From NCBI RefSeq assembly GCF_000407365.1, contig NZ_ASVU01000001.1, forward strand, positions 1,211,501-1,275,500: a stretch of DNA of 64,000 nucleotides, read 5' to 3'. This DNA is from Enterococcus asini ATCC 700915 (GTDB lineage: Bacteria; Bacillota; Bacilli; Lactobacillales; Enterococcaceae). The notes under the pieces are model-generated. The model did not search any database, was not told where the DNA came from, and saw only the letters and a list, made by a program, of their open reading frames with translations. Below, piece after piece: positions 1 through 7,587 of the stretch. The stretch's first letter is position 1. Every line of letters begins with the position of its first letter. The position numbers and the translations under genes were made by a program.

Positions 1-490
1 GGGCGAAGCTAGTTTCATCATCTTCCCCTTGTTCCCATTCCACAAAGCCGGGAAAAAGACTGCGACAAGCCGAACCGGAACCCCGACGTGCCAAACGAGA
101 AAGGCCCCGATCGTCTAAGCCGAGGTTTAGCGCGGCATTGCTGGCCGTAGCCAAGGCTGCTAAACCACTGGCAGAAGAGGCCAGACCGGCTGCGGTGGGG
201 ACAAAATTGCGACTTTCGACTACGGCACCCCAGTTGACTTGGGCTTTTTCTCTTGCTAAGTCCAGAAAGCGACTGATTTTTTTTGTCGCTTTTTCGTCTT
301 GCACAACCCCGTCCAAGACAAAGTGGTCGGCGGTTTGATTAGGCTCAAAGGTGACACTGGTTTCCGTGTAGAAAGCATCCAGTGTCAATGAGAGACTGTT
401 GTTCATAGGGAGGATTAATTCTTCATTTTTCTTGCCCCAATATTTGATTAAGGCGATATTGGTATACGCCCGGGCGCTTCCTTTATACAT
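1..490 (-). CDS. mvaD: Diphosphomevalonate decarboxylase, 5' part (runs off window)
   Basis: The enzyme decarboxylates mevalonate diphosphate to isopentenyl diphosphate with ATP, the last step of the mevalonate pathway, in the cytoplasm. The visible N-terminal 163 codons read MYKGSARAYTNIALIKYWGK and then the GHMP-kinase-type stretch VPTAAGLASSASGLAAL, which is diagnostic for this family. The ATG at 490-488 lies inside the end of mvk, an 8-base overlap, so the two genes are translationally coupled and mvk comes first. The C-terminal half lies beyond the left edge. Identity is clear from the motifs. Only the missing part is unseen. Confidence 0.95.
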   Translation of the reverse strand, partial: MYKGSARAYTNIALIKYWGKKNEELILPMNNSLSLTLDAFYTETSVTFEPNQTADHFVLDGVVQDEKATKKISRFLDLAREKAQVNWGAVVESRNFVPTAAGLASSASGLAALATASNAALNLGLDDRGLSRLARRGSGSACRSLFPGFVEWEQGEDDETSFA

Positions 491-1418
491 ACTGACAAAC
501 TCCTAATTCTTGGATCCAAGTCGCCTTGGCTCCTGCATTTTCTAATTGATTGGCGATGATGGCGGCTGTGTGGCGGTCTTTGGCTAAGGCAATCATACAG
601 CCGCCGCGGCCGCCACCGGTAAGTTTCGCTCCTAAAGCGCCGTTATGGCGGGCAACTTGCACCAAGTGATCCAAGCTGGCGTCACTGACGGAAAGCTGCT
701 GCAACAACGTTTGGGCTTGATTCATCAATTCACCTAGTGTGGCCGGTTGATTGTCACTAATGGCGATTCGGGCTGCCCGGGTTAATTGACCTAATTCCCC
801 AATGGCTGCCCGGGTTTTCTCTGGTTGTAGGCGCAATAAAGTCGCCACGTCTTGCACCGTGTCTCGGGTTTTGCCCTTAACGCCGGTGTCCGCCACGATT
901 AGCGCCCCGGTTAAGTTTAATTGAAACGGCTCTAAGGGCTGCTCTTTCTGGAAAAAGACCGGCTGCTGGCCACTCGTGGCCGCCGCATCGATGCCGCTGG
1001 GATTGCCATGGGCGATTTGTTCTGCGCCATTGACGTAGTTCAAAACCCGTGCTTGATCAGTGGGGATTTCTTGCCAAGCAAAAAAAGCCCGGGTGACCGC
1101 CACCGCCACCGCTGCGCTGGAACCCATGCCACGCTCAGCGGGGATGGTGCTCACAATGCGACAGTCCACAGGTGGGGCGTCAAAATCCTGGCGCAGTTTG
1201 CCAATCAAGTTTTGCAAGTTCAGTAAGTTAGCGGGGGCTTCGGCTAAGCTCCCGCTATAATAGTTGGATGTCAATTGATCCTGGGAAGCCTCTTGCATGG
1301 TGGCCGTAATCTTAGTAGCCGCAAAAGGCATGGCAATCGCCGGTTCCCCGTAGACCACGGCGTGTTCGCCCATTAGGATGATTTTACCGCTGGCCGCTCC
1401 TTCGGCAATGACCTTCAC
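483..1418 (-). CDS. mvk: Mevalonate kinase
   Basis: Phosphorylates mevalonate to 5-phosphomevalonate (GHMP kinase superfamily, cytoplasm). At 311 aa it has normal length. Visible motifs: N-terminal GKIILMGEHAVVYGEPAIAM, the ATP loop PAERGMGSSAAVAVA near residues 92-106, and the C-terminal GHMP motif KLTGGGRGGCMIAL near 265-278. The start is a GTG at 1418, preceded on the minus strand by AGAGGTG about 6 bases upstream. No better ATG exists before the essential N-terminal strand. The gene precedes mvaD with overlap. A phosphomevalonate kinase would be expected next but lies outside the window. A perfect inverted repeat sits just upstream of its ribosome binding site. Confidence 0.96.
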   Translation of the reverse strand: MKVIAEGAASGKIILMGEHAVVYGEPAIAMPFAATKITATMQEASQDQLTSNYYSGSLAEAPANLLNLQNLIGKLRQDFDAPPVDCRIVSTIPAERGMGSSAAVAVAVTRAFFAWQEIPTDQARVLNYVNGAEQIAHGNPSGIDAAATSGQQPVFFQKEQPLEPFQLNLTGALIVADTGVKGKTRDTVQDVATLLRLQPEKTRAAIGELGQLTRAARIAISDNQPATLGELMNQAQTLLQQLSVSDASLDHLVQVARHNGALGAKLTGGGRGGCMIALAKDRHTAAIIANQLENAGAKATWIQELGVCQYV

Positions 1419-1797
1419 AATTCACACCTCTTTCTCAAATGGAAAGCTGACAAAATTGTCAGCTTTCTGCTCGCCTTACCATTCTACTAGAAATTTTCAT
1501 TTACGTTAATAGTTTCGAATAAAGAAAGGAAGAATCCCGAGATTTCTTAATACTTTATTGGAAAAAGTGGACGCTTTGGCGGTTTGATCCCGGTGGGTGA
1601 GACTTTTGGAAAAAGAAGAAGGAATCCTTACAAAAGCCTGCTACAATCGCATTTTTAACCGTTTTTTAGCGAGTGAAAAGGTCGGGATGTGACCCTCTGC
1701 TTTCATTTGACCGCAAAACGTTTTCTGATGTATAGTGTGGCAAGTGACTTCAAAAAGAGCACAATAATTAGACGAATGAGAGTTGGAGGCAATGAGT
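1419..1797. other. Divergent intergenic region with palindrome
   Basis: 379 bases between mvk (minus) and the deoxynucleoside kinase (plus). It contains a perfect 12-base inverted repeat, GAAAGCTGACAA at 1442-1453 and TTGTCAGCTTTC at 1456-1467, with only two bases between the arms. A hairpin this tight is awkward as RNA, and there is no T tract on either strand, so a protein-binding operator or a 5' UTR hairpin of mvk is more likely than a terminator. I see no convincing gene in the stretch. The promoter of the downstream kinase is listed separately. Confidence 0.6.
1707..1736 (+). promoter_or_regulatory. Promoter of deoxynucleoside kinase
   Basis: TTGACC (1707-1712), an 18-base spacer, then TATAGT (1731-1736) with a TG just upstream. 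It lies about 60 bases ahead of the kinase start and fits a vegetative sigma factor promoter. Confidence 0.7.
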
Positions 1798-2451
1798 GTG
1801 ATCGTATTAGCGGGCACGATTGGTGCAGGGAAATCAAGTTTAACAGAGATGATTGCGAATCATTTAGGCAGTGAGGCCTTTTATGAATCCGTGGACAACA
1901 ATGAAGTTTTGCCATTGTTTTACGCAGATCCTAATAAATATGCGTTTTTGCTACAAATTTATTTTTTGAACAAGCGGTTTGACAGTATCAAGCAGGCTTT
2001 GCGCAATGAGGACAATGTCTTGGACCGTTCGATTTACGAAGATTCCTTGTTGTTTCATCTAAATGCGGACTTAGGCCGGGCCACTGAAACCGAGGTTAAA
2101 GTCTATGATGAACTCTTAGAAAATATGTTGGAAGAACTACCTTACGCCGCTCACAAAAAACACCCAGACTTATTGGTGCACATCAAAGTTTCCTTTGAAA
2201 CTATGTTGTCTCGCATCGAAAAACGGGGCCGTCCTTATGAACAATTGGACTACGATCCGACTTTGTATGACTACTACAAAGAGCTAAATGGCCGCTACGA
2301 TGCCTGGTTTGACGCCTACGAAGAAAGCCCTAAGATTCAAATCAATGGGGACTTGCTGAACTTTGTGGAAGATGAAAAAGCCGCTGAAGAAGTTCTGAAA
2401 TTGATTGATGATAAATTAGCCGAAATTCGCCAAGAAAGTCCGGTGGCGTAA
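1798..2451 (+). CDS. Deoxyadenosine/deoxyguanosine kinase family
   Basis: A cytoplasmic deoxynucleoside kinase that salvages purine deoxynucleosides to monophosphates. The P-loop GTIGAGKSS is at residues 6-14. DRSIYEDSLLF (DRS motif, base and sugar binding) and EKRGRPYEQ (LID region) follow at the usual spacing. The sequence closely follows the Lactobacillus acidophilus dAK/dGK type as I remember it. Start choice: GTG at 1798 has GGAGG 8 bases upstream, whereas ATG at 1792 leaves only two bases. The GTG start also gives the family-like N-terminus MIVLAGTIGAGKS. Lactobacilli carry a pair of such kinases, but only one is seen here. A strong terminator follows directly. Confidence 0.93.
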   Translation: MIVLAGTIGAGKSSLTEMIANHLGSEAFYESVDNNEVLPLFYADPNKYAFLLQIYFLNKRFDSIKQALRNEDNVLDRSIYEDSLLFHLNADLGRATETEVKVYDELLENMLEELPYAAHKKHPDLLVHIKVSFETMLSRIEKRGRPYEQLDYDPTLYDYYKELNGRYDAWFDAYEESPKIQINGDLLNFVEDEKAAEEVLKLIDDKLAEIRQESPVA

Positions 2452-2460
2452 TTGGATTAA

Positions 2461-2499
2461 AAGACCCCCTCCGCCTGTTTTAGGTGGAGGGGGTCTTTG
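2461..2499 (+). terminator. Rho-independent terminator
   Basis: The stem AAGACCCCCTCC / GGAGGGGGTCTT with a short loop ends the kinase transcript. Because the flanking A and T runs are symmetrical it can also serve the convergent DUF4230-like gene. Confidence 0.85.
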
Positions 2500-2501
2500 T
2501 G

Positions 2502-3131
2502 TTATTGTTCAGGATAAATAATTTCGAGTTCGATTTCTTCATCAAGTGGTTTGAAAAGTGATTCATAGTATTCTTTTGCAGAATTATTGAGTTGTTCTTG
2601 ATATTGTTCAAGGTACCGCTCTTGTTGTTTTGTTGATAATTTCTGCGTGACAAGTTTTCCAGTATCGACATCTTTAGTGGAATAACTTAGCAATTCCCCG
2701 CTAGTATCATAAAGGGTATAGGGATGTTCTTCATCTAGCTCCACCCCGATAACCTCGTATTTAGGAATTTCAATACGAAGCTTTTTTGGGGAGATTTCTT
2801 TTATAGATACAGGTTGCTTGATGCCTAATTTAGCATCATAAGTTAAGATAATAATTGATTTTTTTTTTGAGAGAGGCACATCAGCTTTAATCCAAGGAAT
2901 CTGGGTTTTTTCAGTTTTTGTTTCCACACTTTCAATGCCCACATTTAAAAATACGTGTTCATTAACTTCTTTTAGATATTTTACCATTGAAACAGATTGC
3001 GAATCTGCTTGAGATGTGGTGAATGGTTGGATTAAACTCACCACAATTATGACAATTCCAATAAACAAGACAGTCCATACAGGAACTTTCCACTTAAAGA
3101 ACTTGCTACTAACTTTCTTAAATACAACCAT
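2502..3131 (-). CDS. Membrane-anchored protein, DUF4230-like
   Basis: A 209-residue protein with one N-terminal membrane helix (about residues 15-38, VPVWTVLFIGIVIIVVSLI) and a mostly extracytoplasmic domain. That domain is rich in beta-strand-like stretches, then Gln/Glu-rich (KQQERYLEQYQEQLNNSAKE), and ends in an acidic tail. Layout and length resemble DUF4230 proteins, but I cannot confirm the family. The function is unknown. The ATG at 3131 has AAGGGG five bases upstream and overlaps the stop of the preceding small gene (TGATG), so the two are coupled. Base composition is clearly more AT-rich than the mvk or leu regions, suggesting transfer together with the neighbouring insertion sequences. 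Confidence 0.75.
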   Translation of the reverse strand: MVVFKKVSSKFFKWKVPVWTVLFIGIVIIVVSLIQPFTTSQADSQSVSMVKYLKEVNEHVFLNVGIESVETKTEKTQIPWIKADVPLSKKKSIIILTYDAKLGIKQPVSIKEISPKKLRIEIPKYEVIGVELDEEHPYTLYDTSGELLSYSTKDVDTGKLVTQKLSTKQQERYLEQYQEQLNNSAKEYYESLFKPLDEEIELEIIYPEQ

Positions 3132-3250
3132 CAATGCCCCTTCTTTCTCCACAATATTCCAACACCTATAAGTCCAATTACAATAATAGGGTTTAAAAAG
3201 GCTAAACCTATCAATACTATTAATCCTAAAATTAGGCCAACTTTTTTCAC
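3131..3250 (-). CDS. Small hydrophobic membrane peptide, 39 aa
   Basis: A short gene starting at GTG (3250-3248) behind a strong AAAGGAGG 6 bases upstream. It starts MKKVGLILGLIVLIG and ends ILWRKKGH. It is essentially two hydrophobic stretches around an Asn-Pro, with a positive C-terminus, so it should sit in the membrane. Its TGA overlaps the ATG of the DUF4230-like gene, which argues that it is really translated and co-made with that protein. I do not recognise a family. It might be a partner subunit, or a leader needed for coupled translation. The upstream promoter is interrupted by an IS1380 element. Confidence 0.65.
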   Translation of the reverse strand: MKKVGLILGLIVLIGLAFLNPIIVIGLIGVGILWRKKGH

Positions 3251-3286
3251 TGTGTCCTCCTTTATTCTTTCTTAATGTTTAAGCTA

Positions 3287-3292
3287 ATTATA
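3287..3292 (-). promoter_or_regulatory. -10 element of a promoter split by IS1380
   Basis: On the minus strand the bases read TATAAT, 37 bases ahead of the 39-aa gene start. The matching -35 (TTGATA on the minus strand, 4992-4997) now lies on the far side of the IS1380 copy. Removing the element and one TTTTAG repeat restores exactly TTGATA, 17 bases, TATAAT. Confidence 0.7.
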
Positions 3293-3303
3293 TAGCTTTT
3301 TAG

Positions 3304-4979
3304 CCTGAATAATTCATACTTTGACTTCAAACCGTCTGAAACTGCCTAACGGCAGTCTTCATTTTCTTTTTCATTTTCACCTGTTAAGTGATGCAAAAAG
3401 AACCCCATTCTGATATGGTAAAGGTGTCGAAACCAACCATAAGAAAGGAGTTCTTCTCATGACTAGCTTACACAAAAACCAGGTAAAATTCAATTCAAAT
3501 TTGACTATTTCACATACAGGTGGTCGCTTATCGAGTGATTCGGGTTTGGTCTTAGTTCAAGAGGTGATGAATACCTTCGACTTTTCACACGTAGCTAAAC
3601 AGTGGCTCCATATTAAAGACAAACGTGTTTACTTCACACATGATAACTTAGCGATATTAGAACAACTCATTATGCAGTTAATTGCTGGGTACTCGGCAGA
3701 CTCATCAGCTAATCTATTAAGACAGGATCCAGTCTTTCAAGCTGTACTCGGTAAAAAAGAGTTGGCCTCACAATCGTCAATCTCACGGTTTTTAGATCGT
3801 TTCACCGAGGAGAACATGGATCAACTCCAAGCATTAAATCAGTCGCTGATTGATAAAGCGCGTTTGATTCGCAATGACACCGAGTTAATCATTGATGTCG
3901 ATTCCACACATTCGGATACCTTTGGACGCCAAGAACAAACAGATTATAATGCCCATTATCAAACCTACGGCTATCACCCATTAGTTGCATTTGACGGATT
4001 GACCGGAGATTTCCTAAAAGCTGAACTGCGTTCAGGCAATCAGTACACGTCTAAAGGGGTAAAAGCCTTTATCGACCCGCTGTTACACCACTACAAGAGC
4101 ACGTTACCTCATACCGAGATATTGGTTCGGGGTGACAGCGGCTTCGCCACACCAGAGGTGTATGAATCTTGTGAAGCAACTGAAAGCCAGTACGTTATCC
4201 GATTAAAGAGCAATCGGAGGTTAAGTCAGTTAGCTGAACACTCTGTTCTTTATGGGGATAATAAAAAATGGGAAGACCGAGAAATACAGTATTTTTCACT
4301 CCCTTATCAAGCACAATCCTGGTCAAAACCCCGTCGCGTTTGTATTCGATCAATCCGTGAAGCAGGAGAGCTTCTTTTTCACCACGCATTCATTGTGACG
4401 AATCTATCCGATAATGTCTCGCCTGAAGTCATATTCTCTCTTTACGGCAAGCGTGGAACAATGGAAAATTTCATCAAAGAAGCGAAATCAGGCTTTTATT
4501 TTGACAAAACAGATAGTCCGCGTTTCCTGGAAAATCATGTCAGAATGATGATCAGTGTCCTGGCTTACAACCTCGTCAATTTTTTAAAGACCATTGGATT
4601 TGAACAAGTGAATCGGGGGATGACGATTCATTCTATACGATTGACATTGCTTAAAGTTGCCGGAAAACTCGTTAAAACAGGTAGACAAGTCTATCTCAAA
4701 CTGTCGAGTTATCATGTGTATCAAACTGAATTTTATAAGGTTTTTGAACGCCTACGGCGATCTAGGCAATGGATTTAGGCTAGTTATCGTAAAAATTTTT
4801 AACCTATTTTTCCAAGGGGTCAGTCTGCCCTTAAATAGACAAATAATTTTTATTATAGCCTTCTTCCGTATATATCCTGTTCGAAAACACATTATTTTGG
4901 GAGAATGTATCTGCCTAATTTAAATATAGGCACTTTGTTCAAAAAAATAGCTTAAATTTAGAGCTATGAATTATTCAGG
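3304..4979 (+). mobile_element. IS1380-family insertion sequence, complete
   Basis: A 1676-bp element bounded by perfect 15-base inverted repeats, CCTGAATAATTCATA at 3304-3318 and its complement at 4965-4979. It carries one transposase gene. The directly repeated TTTTAG on both sides (3298-3303 and 4980-4985) looks like the target duplication. The family usually makes 4-5 base repeats, so one or two of the six may be chance. Intact ends, an open transposase and a matching duplication suggest a recent insertion. Confidence 0.9.
3459..4778 (+). CDS. IS1380-family transposase
   Basis: 439 residues, full length for the family. This is a DDE transposase with the pattern ELIIDVDSTHSDTFG (first Asp, near residue 147), ILVRGDSGFATPEVYE (second Asp, near 225) and the C-terminal RGTMENFIKEAKSGF (Glu, near 345). 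The start ATG follows AAAGGAG by 8 bases. It acts on the ends of the surrounding element. The gene is uninterrupted and probably active. Codon use is AT-richer than that of the host genes around it. Confidence 0.95.
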   Translation: MTSLHKNQVKFNSNLTISHTGGRLSSDSGLVLVQEVMNTFDFSHVAKQWLHIKDKRVYFTHDNLAILEQLIMQLIAGYSADSSANLLRQDPVFQAVLGKKELASQSSISRFLDRFTEENMDQLQALNQSLIDKARLIRNDTELIIDVDSTHSDTFGRQEQTDYNAHYQTYGYHPLVAFDGLTGDFLKAELRSGNQYTSKGVKAFIDPLLHHYKSTLPHTEILVRGDSGFATPEVYESCEATESQYVIRLKSNRRLSQLAEHSVLYGDNKKWEDREIQYFSLPYQAQSWSKPRRVCIRSIREAGELLFHHAFIVTNLSDNVSPEVIFSLYGKRGTMENFIKEAKSGFYFDKTDSPRFLENHVRMMISVLAYNLVNFLKTIGFEQVNRGMTIHSIRLTLLKVAGKLVKTGRQVYLKLSSYHVYQTEFYKVFERLRRSRQWI

Positions 4980-5060
4980 TTTTAGTGTTAGTATCAAATC
5001 TTAGACATCTTTTCGTAGAGACAGAAATAAATTAAACTTATCTACGAGAGGATGGATTTT

Positions 5061-5315
5061 ATGACCCGATATGAAGAAAATTTTAAACAGATGATTGTTG
5101 AACTAAATCAAACTGGACGTTCTGTTCGAGGGTTGGCGAAAGAATATGGCTTAGCTGAAGCGACGATTTATAAGTGGAAGAATTTATACTTACCTGATCC
5201 GTCCACAGGACTAACCGGAAAAGAAGCGGCTGATTTGAGAAAAGAAAATGCTCGTTTGAAAGAGGAACTTGAAATATTAAAAAAAGCCGCAGCCATATTC
5301 TCTCGAAAGACCTGA
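5061..5315 (+). CDS. IS3 transposase OrfA (helix-turn-helix part)
   Basis: 84 residues with a helix-turn-helix (SVRGLAKEYGLAEATIYKWK, residues about 20-39) followed by a leucine-zipper-like helix (ADLRKENARLKEELEILKKA). The ATG at 5061 is preferred because the purine-rich ribosome site lies 10 bases upstream. An in-frame ATG at 5052 is too close. Near its end a run of seven A followed by G (5279-5286) is a typical slippery site. A -1 shift there enters the orfB frame and gives the OrfAB transposase. Confidence 0.88.
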   Translation: MTRYEENFKQMIVELNQTGRSVRGLAKEYGLAEATIYKWKNLYLPDPSTGLTGKEAADLRKENARLKEELEILKKAAAIFSRKT

Positions 5316-5365
5316 AGTCACTTGTCCGATTCATTGAAAAATGGTGTAAGGATTACACTGTTTCT

Positions 5366-6187
5366 TTGTTGTGTCGGTTATTAGAAATTCCTAGAAGCGT
5401 CTACTATTTTTATAAAAATAAATCGTTAACAGCTACAGAAGTCAGAAATAACCAATTGAAAAAGAAGATTTCAACGATCTTTTTTGATCATAAACAGAGA
5501 TATGGTGCAACAAAAATCCATCAAGTGTTGCTAAAAGAAGGAATTTCAGTATCTCTTAAGCATGTTCAAAAATTGATGAAACAATTAAATCTAAGGTCAA
5601 TTGTGGTTAAGAAATACAGACCTCAACGGTCTGTTCAGCCGGTTGTTTTAAAAGAGAACATCTTAAATCAGGACTTTTCTACTAAAACTATCTGTGAAAA
5701 ATGGGTAGCTGATATCACCTACATTCCAACTAAGAAAAATGGTTGGTGTTACTTATCTTCAATTATGGATTTACACACGAAAAAGATTATTAGCTATACA
5801 TTTTCTAAGCGAATGACTGTCGATTGTGTGTTACAAACACTCAATCAAGCGAAACAACGGTACCACATTCCAGAAGGAATGATTCTACACACCGATTTAG
5901 GTAGTCAATATACAGCAATCGAAGTGGAAAGTTGGCTTGAAAACAATAAAATAAGACATTCCTATAGTCGCAAAGGAACACCCTATGATAATGCAGGAAT
6001 TGAGTCCTTCCATGCATCATTGAAAAAAGAAGAAGTATACACGACGACTTACTCAGACTTCGAAGAAGCGAATCGAGCACTATTTAGTTACATTGAAGGA
6101 TTTTATAACCGGAATCGAATTCACAGCTCGATTCACTATCTAACCCCTCAGGAGTTTGAAGAGTTAGCAAAAGAAAAAATGGCGTAA
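5366..6187 (+). CDS. IS3 transposase OrfB (DDE catalytic part)
   Basis: 273 residues with the retroviral-integrase-like core: WVADITYIPT (first Asp), ILHTDLGSQYTA (second Asp) and NAGIESFHASLKKE (Glu). These are D-D-E at the spacing of the IS3 family. The frame is -1 relative to orfA and stays open back to the A7G slippery site at 5279-5286. The upstream part reads KSLVRFIEKWCKDYTVSLL, so the natural product is an OrfAB fusion of about 360 residues. All catalytic residues are present and the gene is uninterrupted. It is probably active. Confidence 0.92.
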   Translation: MLCRLLEIPRSVYYFYKNKSLTATEVRNNQLKKKISTIFFDHKQRYGATKIHQVLLKEGISVSLKHVQKLMKQLNLRSIVVKKYRPQRSVQPVVLKENILNQDFSTKTICEKWVADITYIPTKKNGWCYLSSIMDLHTKKIISYTFSKRMTVDCVLQTLNQAKQRYHIPEGMILHTDLGSQYTAIEVESWLENNKIRHSYSRKGTPYDNAGIESFHASLKKEEVYTTTYSDFEEANRALFSYIEGFYNRNRIHSSIHYLTPQEFEELAKEKMA

Positions 6188-6211
6188 CCGTCTCTACTAA
6201 AATGTGTCCAA

Positions 6212-6710
6212 GATATTGACTCAAATCCAAGATAACGGAATAACTGGCTTCTAACGTTCTTTCTTTAAATGCTAAAACGTCTTCAGACACGAGTTTACTC
6301 ATGTTGGAGATCGTTTGTGGCGTATAGTGATGCCCATACATTTTTTCAATTAATTCGGAAATTTCAGCCATCGTAATGCCTTTTTGAAATAATTGGATAA
6401 CGGTCGTTTCTAACGAATCATTGGTTCTCTTATATGCTGGGAGTGTTTGTTGAGAAAATTCGCCATTCCGATCTCTAGGAATAGTTAAATTTAGCTCTCC
6501 ATATTCTGTTTTAAATGTACGTGAATAATTCCCGTTACGGGAATTTCCTGAATTGAATCCATTTCGATCATATTTTTCGTAGTCTAAAAAAGCAGTTAGC
6601 TCTGCTTGTAGAAGTGAATTAATCGCTCGTTCTAAATGATCCCGAAATAATTCATCTAAATCGCCTTTATTGAGTAGTGTTTGCATAATTTCTGTAGTAA
6701 AATTAGTCAT
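6212..6710 (-). pseudogene. IS256-family transposase, N-terminal remnant
   Basis: The first ~160 codons of an IS256-type (Mutator) transposase. It begins MTNFTTEIMQTLLNKGDLDE, includes the characteristic RNGNYSRTFKTEYGELNLTIPR stretch in part, and continues to FKERTLEASYSVI. Just after that the family sequence stops, where the catalytic Asp region should begin, and the frame runs into the IS3 right end. About 60% of the protein, including the DDE core, is gone and is not found left of the IS3. A good AGGAGG precedes the ATG at 6710. The gene cannot encode an active transposase. Confidence 0.9.
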
Positions 6711-6817
6711 GAGAAAGTCCTCCTATAAAATTTCGGTGTCGTAACTTTAATTTTACAGAATGGACTTTCTCTTTTTCTACCCTAAATTTCTATTTACACA
6801 AAATATTTTACACTCTC
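6212..6817 (-). mobile_element. IS256-family element, 5' remnant
   Basis: The transposase fragment plus its upstream end. The outer tip around 6791-6817, read on the minus strand, begins GAGAGTGTAAAATATTTTGTG, which resembles the terminal repeats of this family. The other end is lost at the IS3 junction. A CCAAGATA repeat flanks the short junction (6208-6215, and again about 23 bases downstream), hinting at deletion or rearrangement there. Confidence 0.7.
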
Positions 6818-7045
6818 TGATTTTTCTAGTCTAAGCTTATCTCTATTATAGAGTGTGTAAAATATGCGCATTAAATTAATACCGTCATTTTCCAAAAGCT
6901 AGAAATATCTTTGGGTGTAGTTTTAAGATAATATATTGCTTAAGTAGGATAGAATTGAGAAAAATCAAAGATGTCCTATTTTTTCTGACGAGTAGTTTTA
7001 AACGGAGATACTAGTCATTCGTAAAAAAGTGAAAAGAGGTGACCC
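6711..7045. other. AT-rich gene-free stretch beside IS256 remnant
   Basis: 335 bases without a credible gene. The left part is the IS256 leader and tip. At 6851-6865 a second sequence, AGAGTGTGTAAAATA, resembles an IS256 tip pointing the other way, 33 bases from the first. It could be the last trace of another copy. The remainder up to the GNAT gene shows only AT-rich sequence and no firm promoter. Confidence 0.45.
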
Positions 7046-7513
7046 ATGGAATTTCAAACTCAGCGTTGTTGCGTGCGCGCTTTTGAAGAAAAAGATCTGG
7101 AGCGGTTTATGGCTTACCGCAACAATGTGGAATGGATGCAGTATCAAGGGTTTAAGGGCTTGAGTAAAGAGGCGTATGCCGAAAGCTTGCTGGGGCCAGC
7201 AAATCTGGAGAGTGGCCAGCAGTTTGCCATTGTGGATAAAGCGAGCGATTTACTAATCGGGGATGTCTATCTGCAAAAAGCAGGCAGCGAGTATTGGCTA
7301 GGTTATACGATTCATCCAGATTTTGCCCGGCAAGGTTTGGCTAAGGAAGTCACTCTCGGTGTCTTGGCGTGGCTTAAAGCCCACGGGGCCACTAAGGTGA
7401 AAGCAGGTGTTTTGCCGGAAAATCAAGCGTCCATTGGATTGTTGAAGACTTTAGGGTTCACGTATTTCGCAGAGGAAGCAGGAGAGTGGCTTTTTGTCCA
7501 TAAACTTGGCTAG
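7046..7513 (+). CDS. GNAT N-acetyltransferase (RimJ/RimL type)
   Basis: 155 residues with the acetyl-CoA-binding signature near residues 90-103 (IHPDFARQGLAKEV, the Q/RxxGxA loop). The C-terminal pattern VLPENQASIGLLKTLGF is typical for the RimJ/RimL/SpeG-like branch that acetylates protein N-termini, polyamines or small amines. The ATG follows AGAGGTGA by a few bases. It stands alone between the IS islet and the CorA-like gene. The substrate cannot be told from sequence. Confidence 0.88.
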   Translation: MEFQTQRCCVRAFEEKDLERFMAYRNNVEWMQYQGFKGLSKEAYAESLLGPANLESGQQFAIVDKASDLLIGDVYLQKAGSEYWLGYTIHPDFARQGLAKEVTLGVLAWLKAHGATKVKAGVLPENQASIGLLKTLGFTYFAEEAGEWLFVHKLG

Positions 7514-7587
7514 CGCGGTCCCTGGGGCATTTTTTTCCTCCTTCTGGTACACTGAATGTAAGTAGTTTGCGTAAAGGAGTGGGCCGA

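Larger units (their letters stand above)
5001..6211 (+). mobile_element. IS3-family insertion sequence
   Basis: An element with overlapping-frame orfA and orfB between imperfect inverted ends of about 24 bases. The left end (5001-5024) begins TTAGACAT and holds TTTTCGTAGAGAC. The right end (6188-6211) read backwards begins TTGGACAC and holds TTTTAGTAGAGAC. The exact tips could be a base or two different. No clear 3-4 base target duplication is visible. The right end abuts an IS256 fragment and the left end lies 15 bases from the IS1380 duplication, so material beside it has probably been deleted. Confidence 0.85.

Noticed and set aside
4657-4923. 88-codon open frame at the end of the IS1380 transposase
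   Set aside because: It overlaps the transposase in another frame, lacks a ribosome site and has no protein-like pattern.
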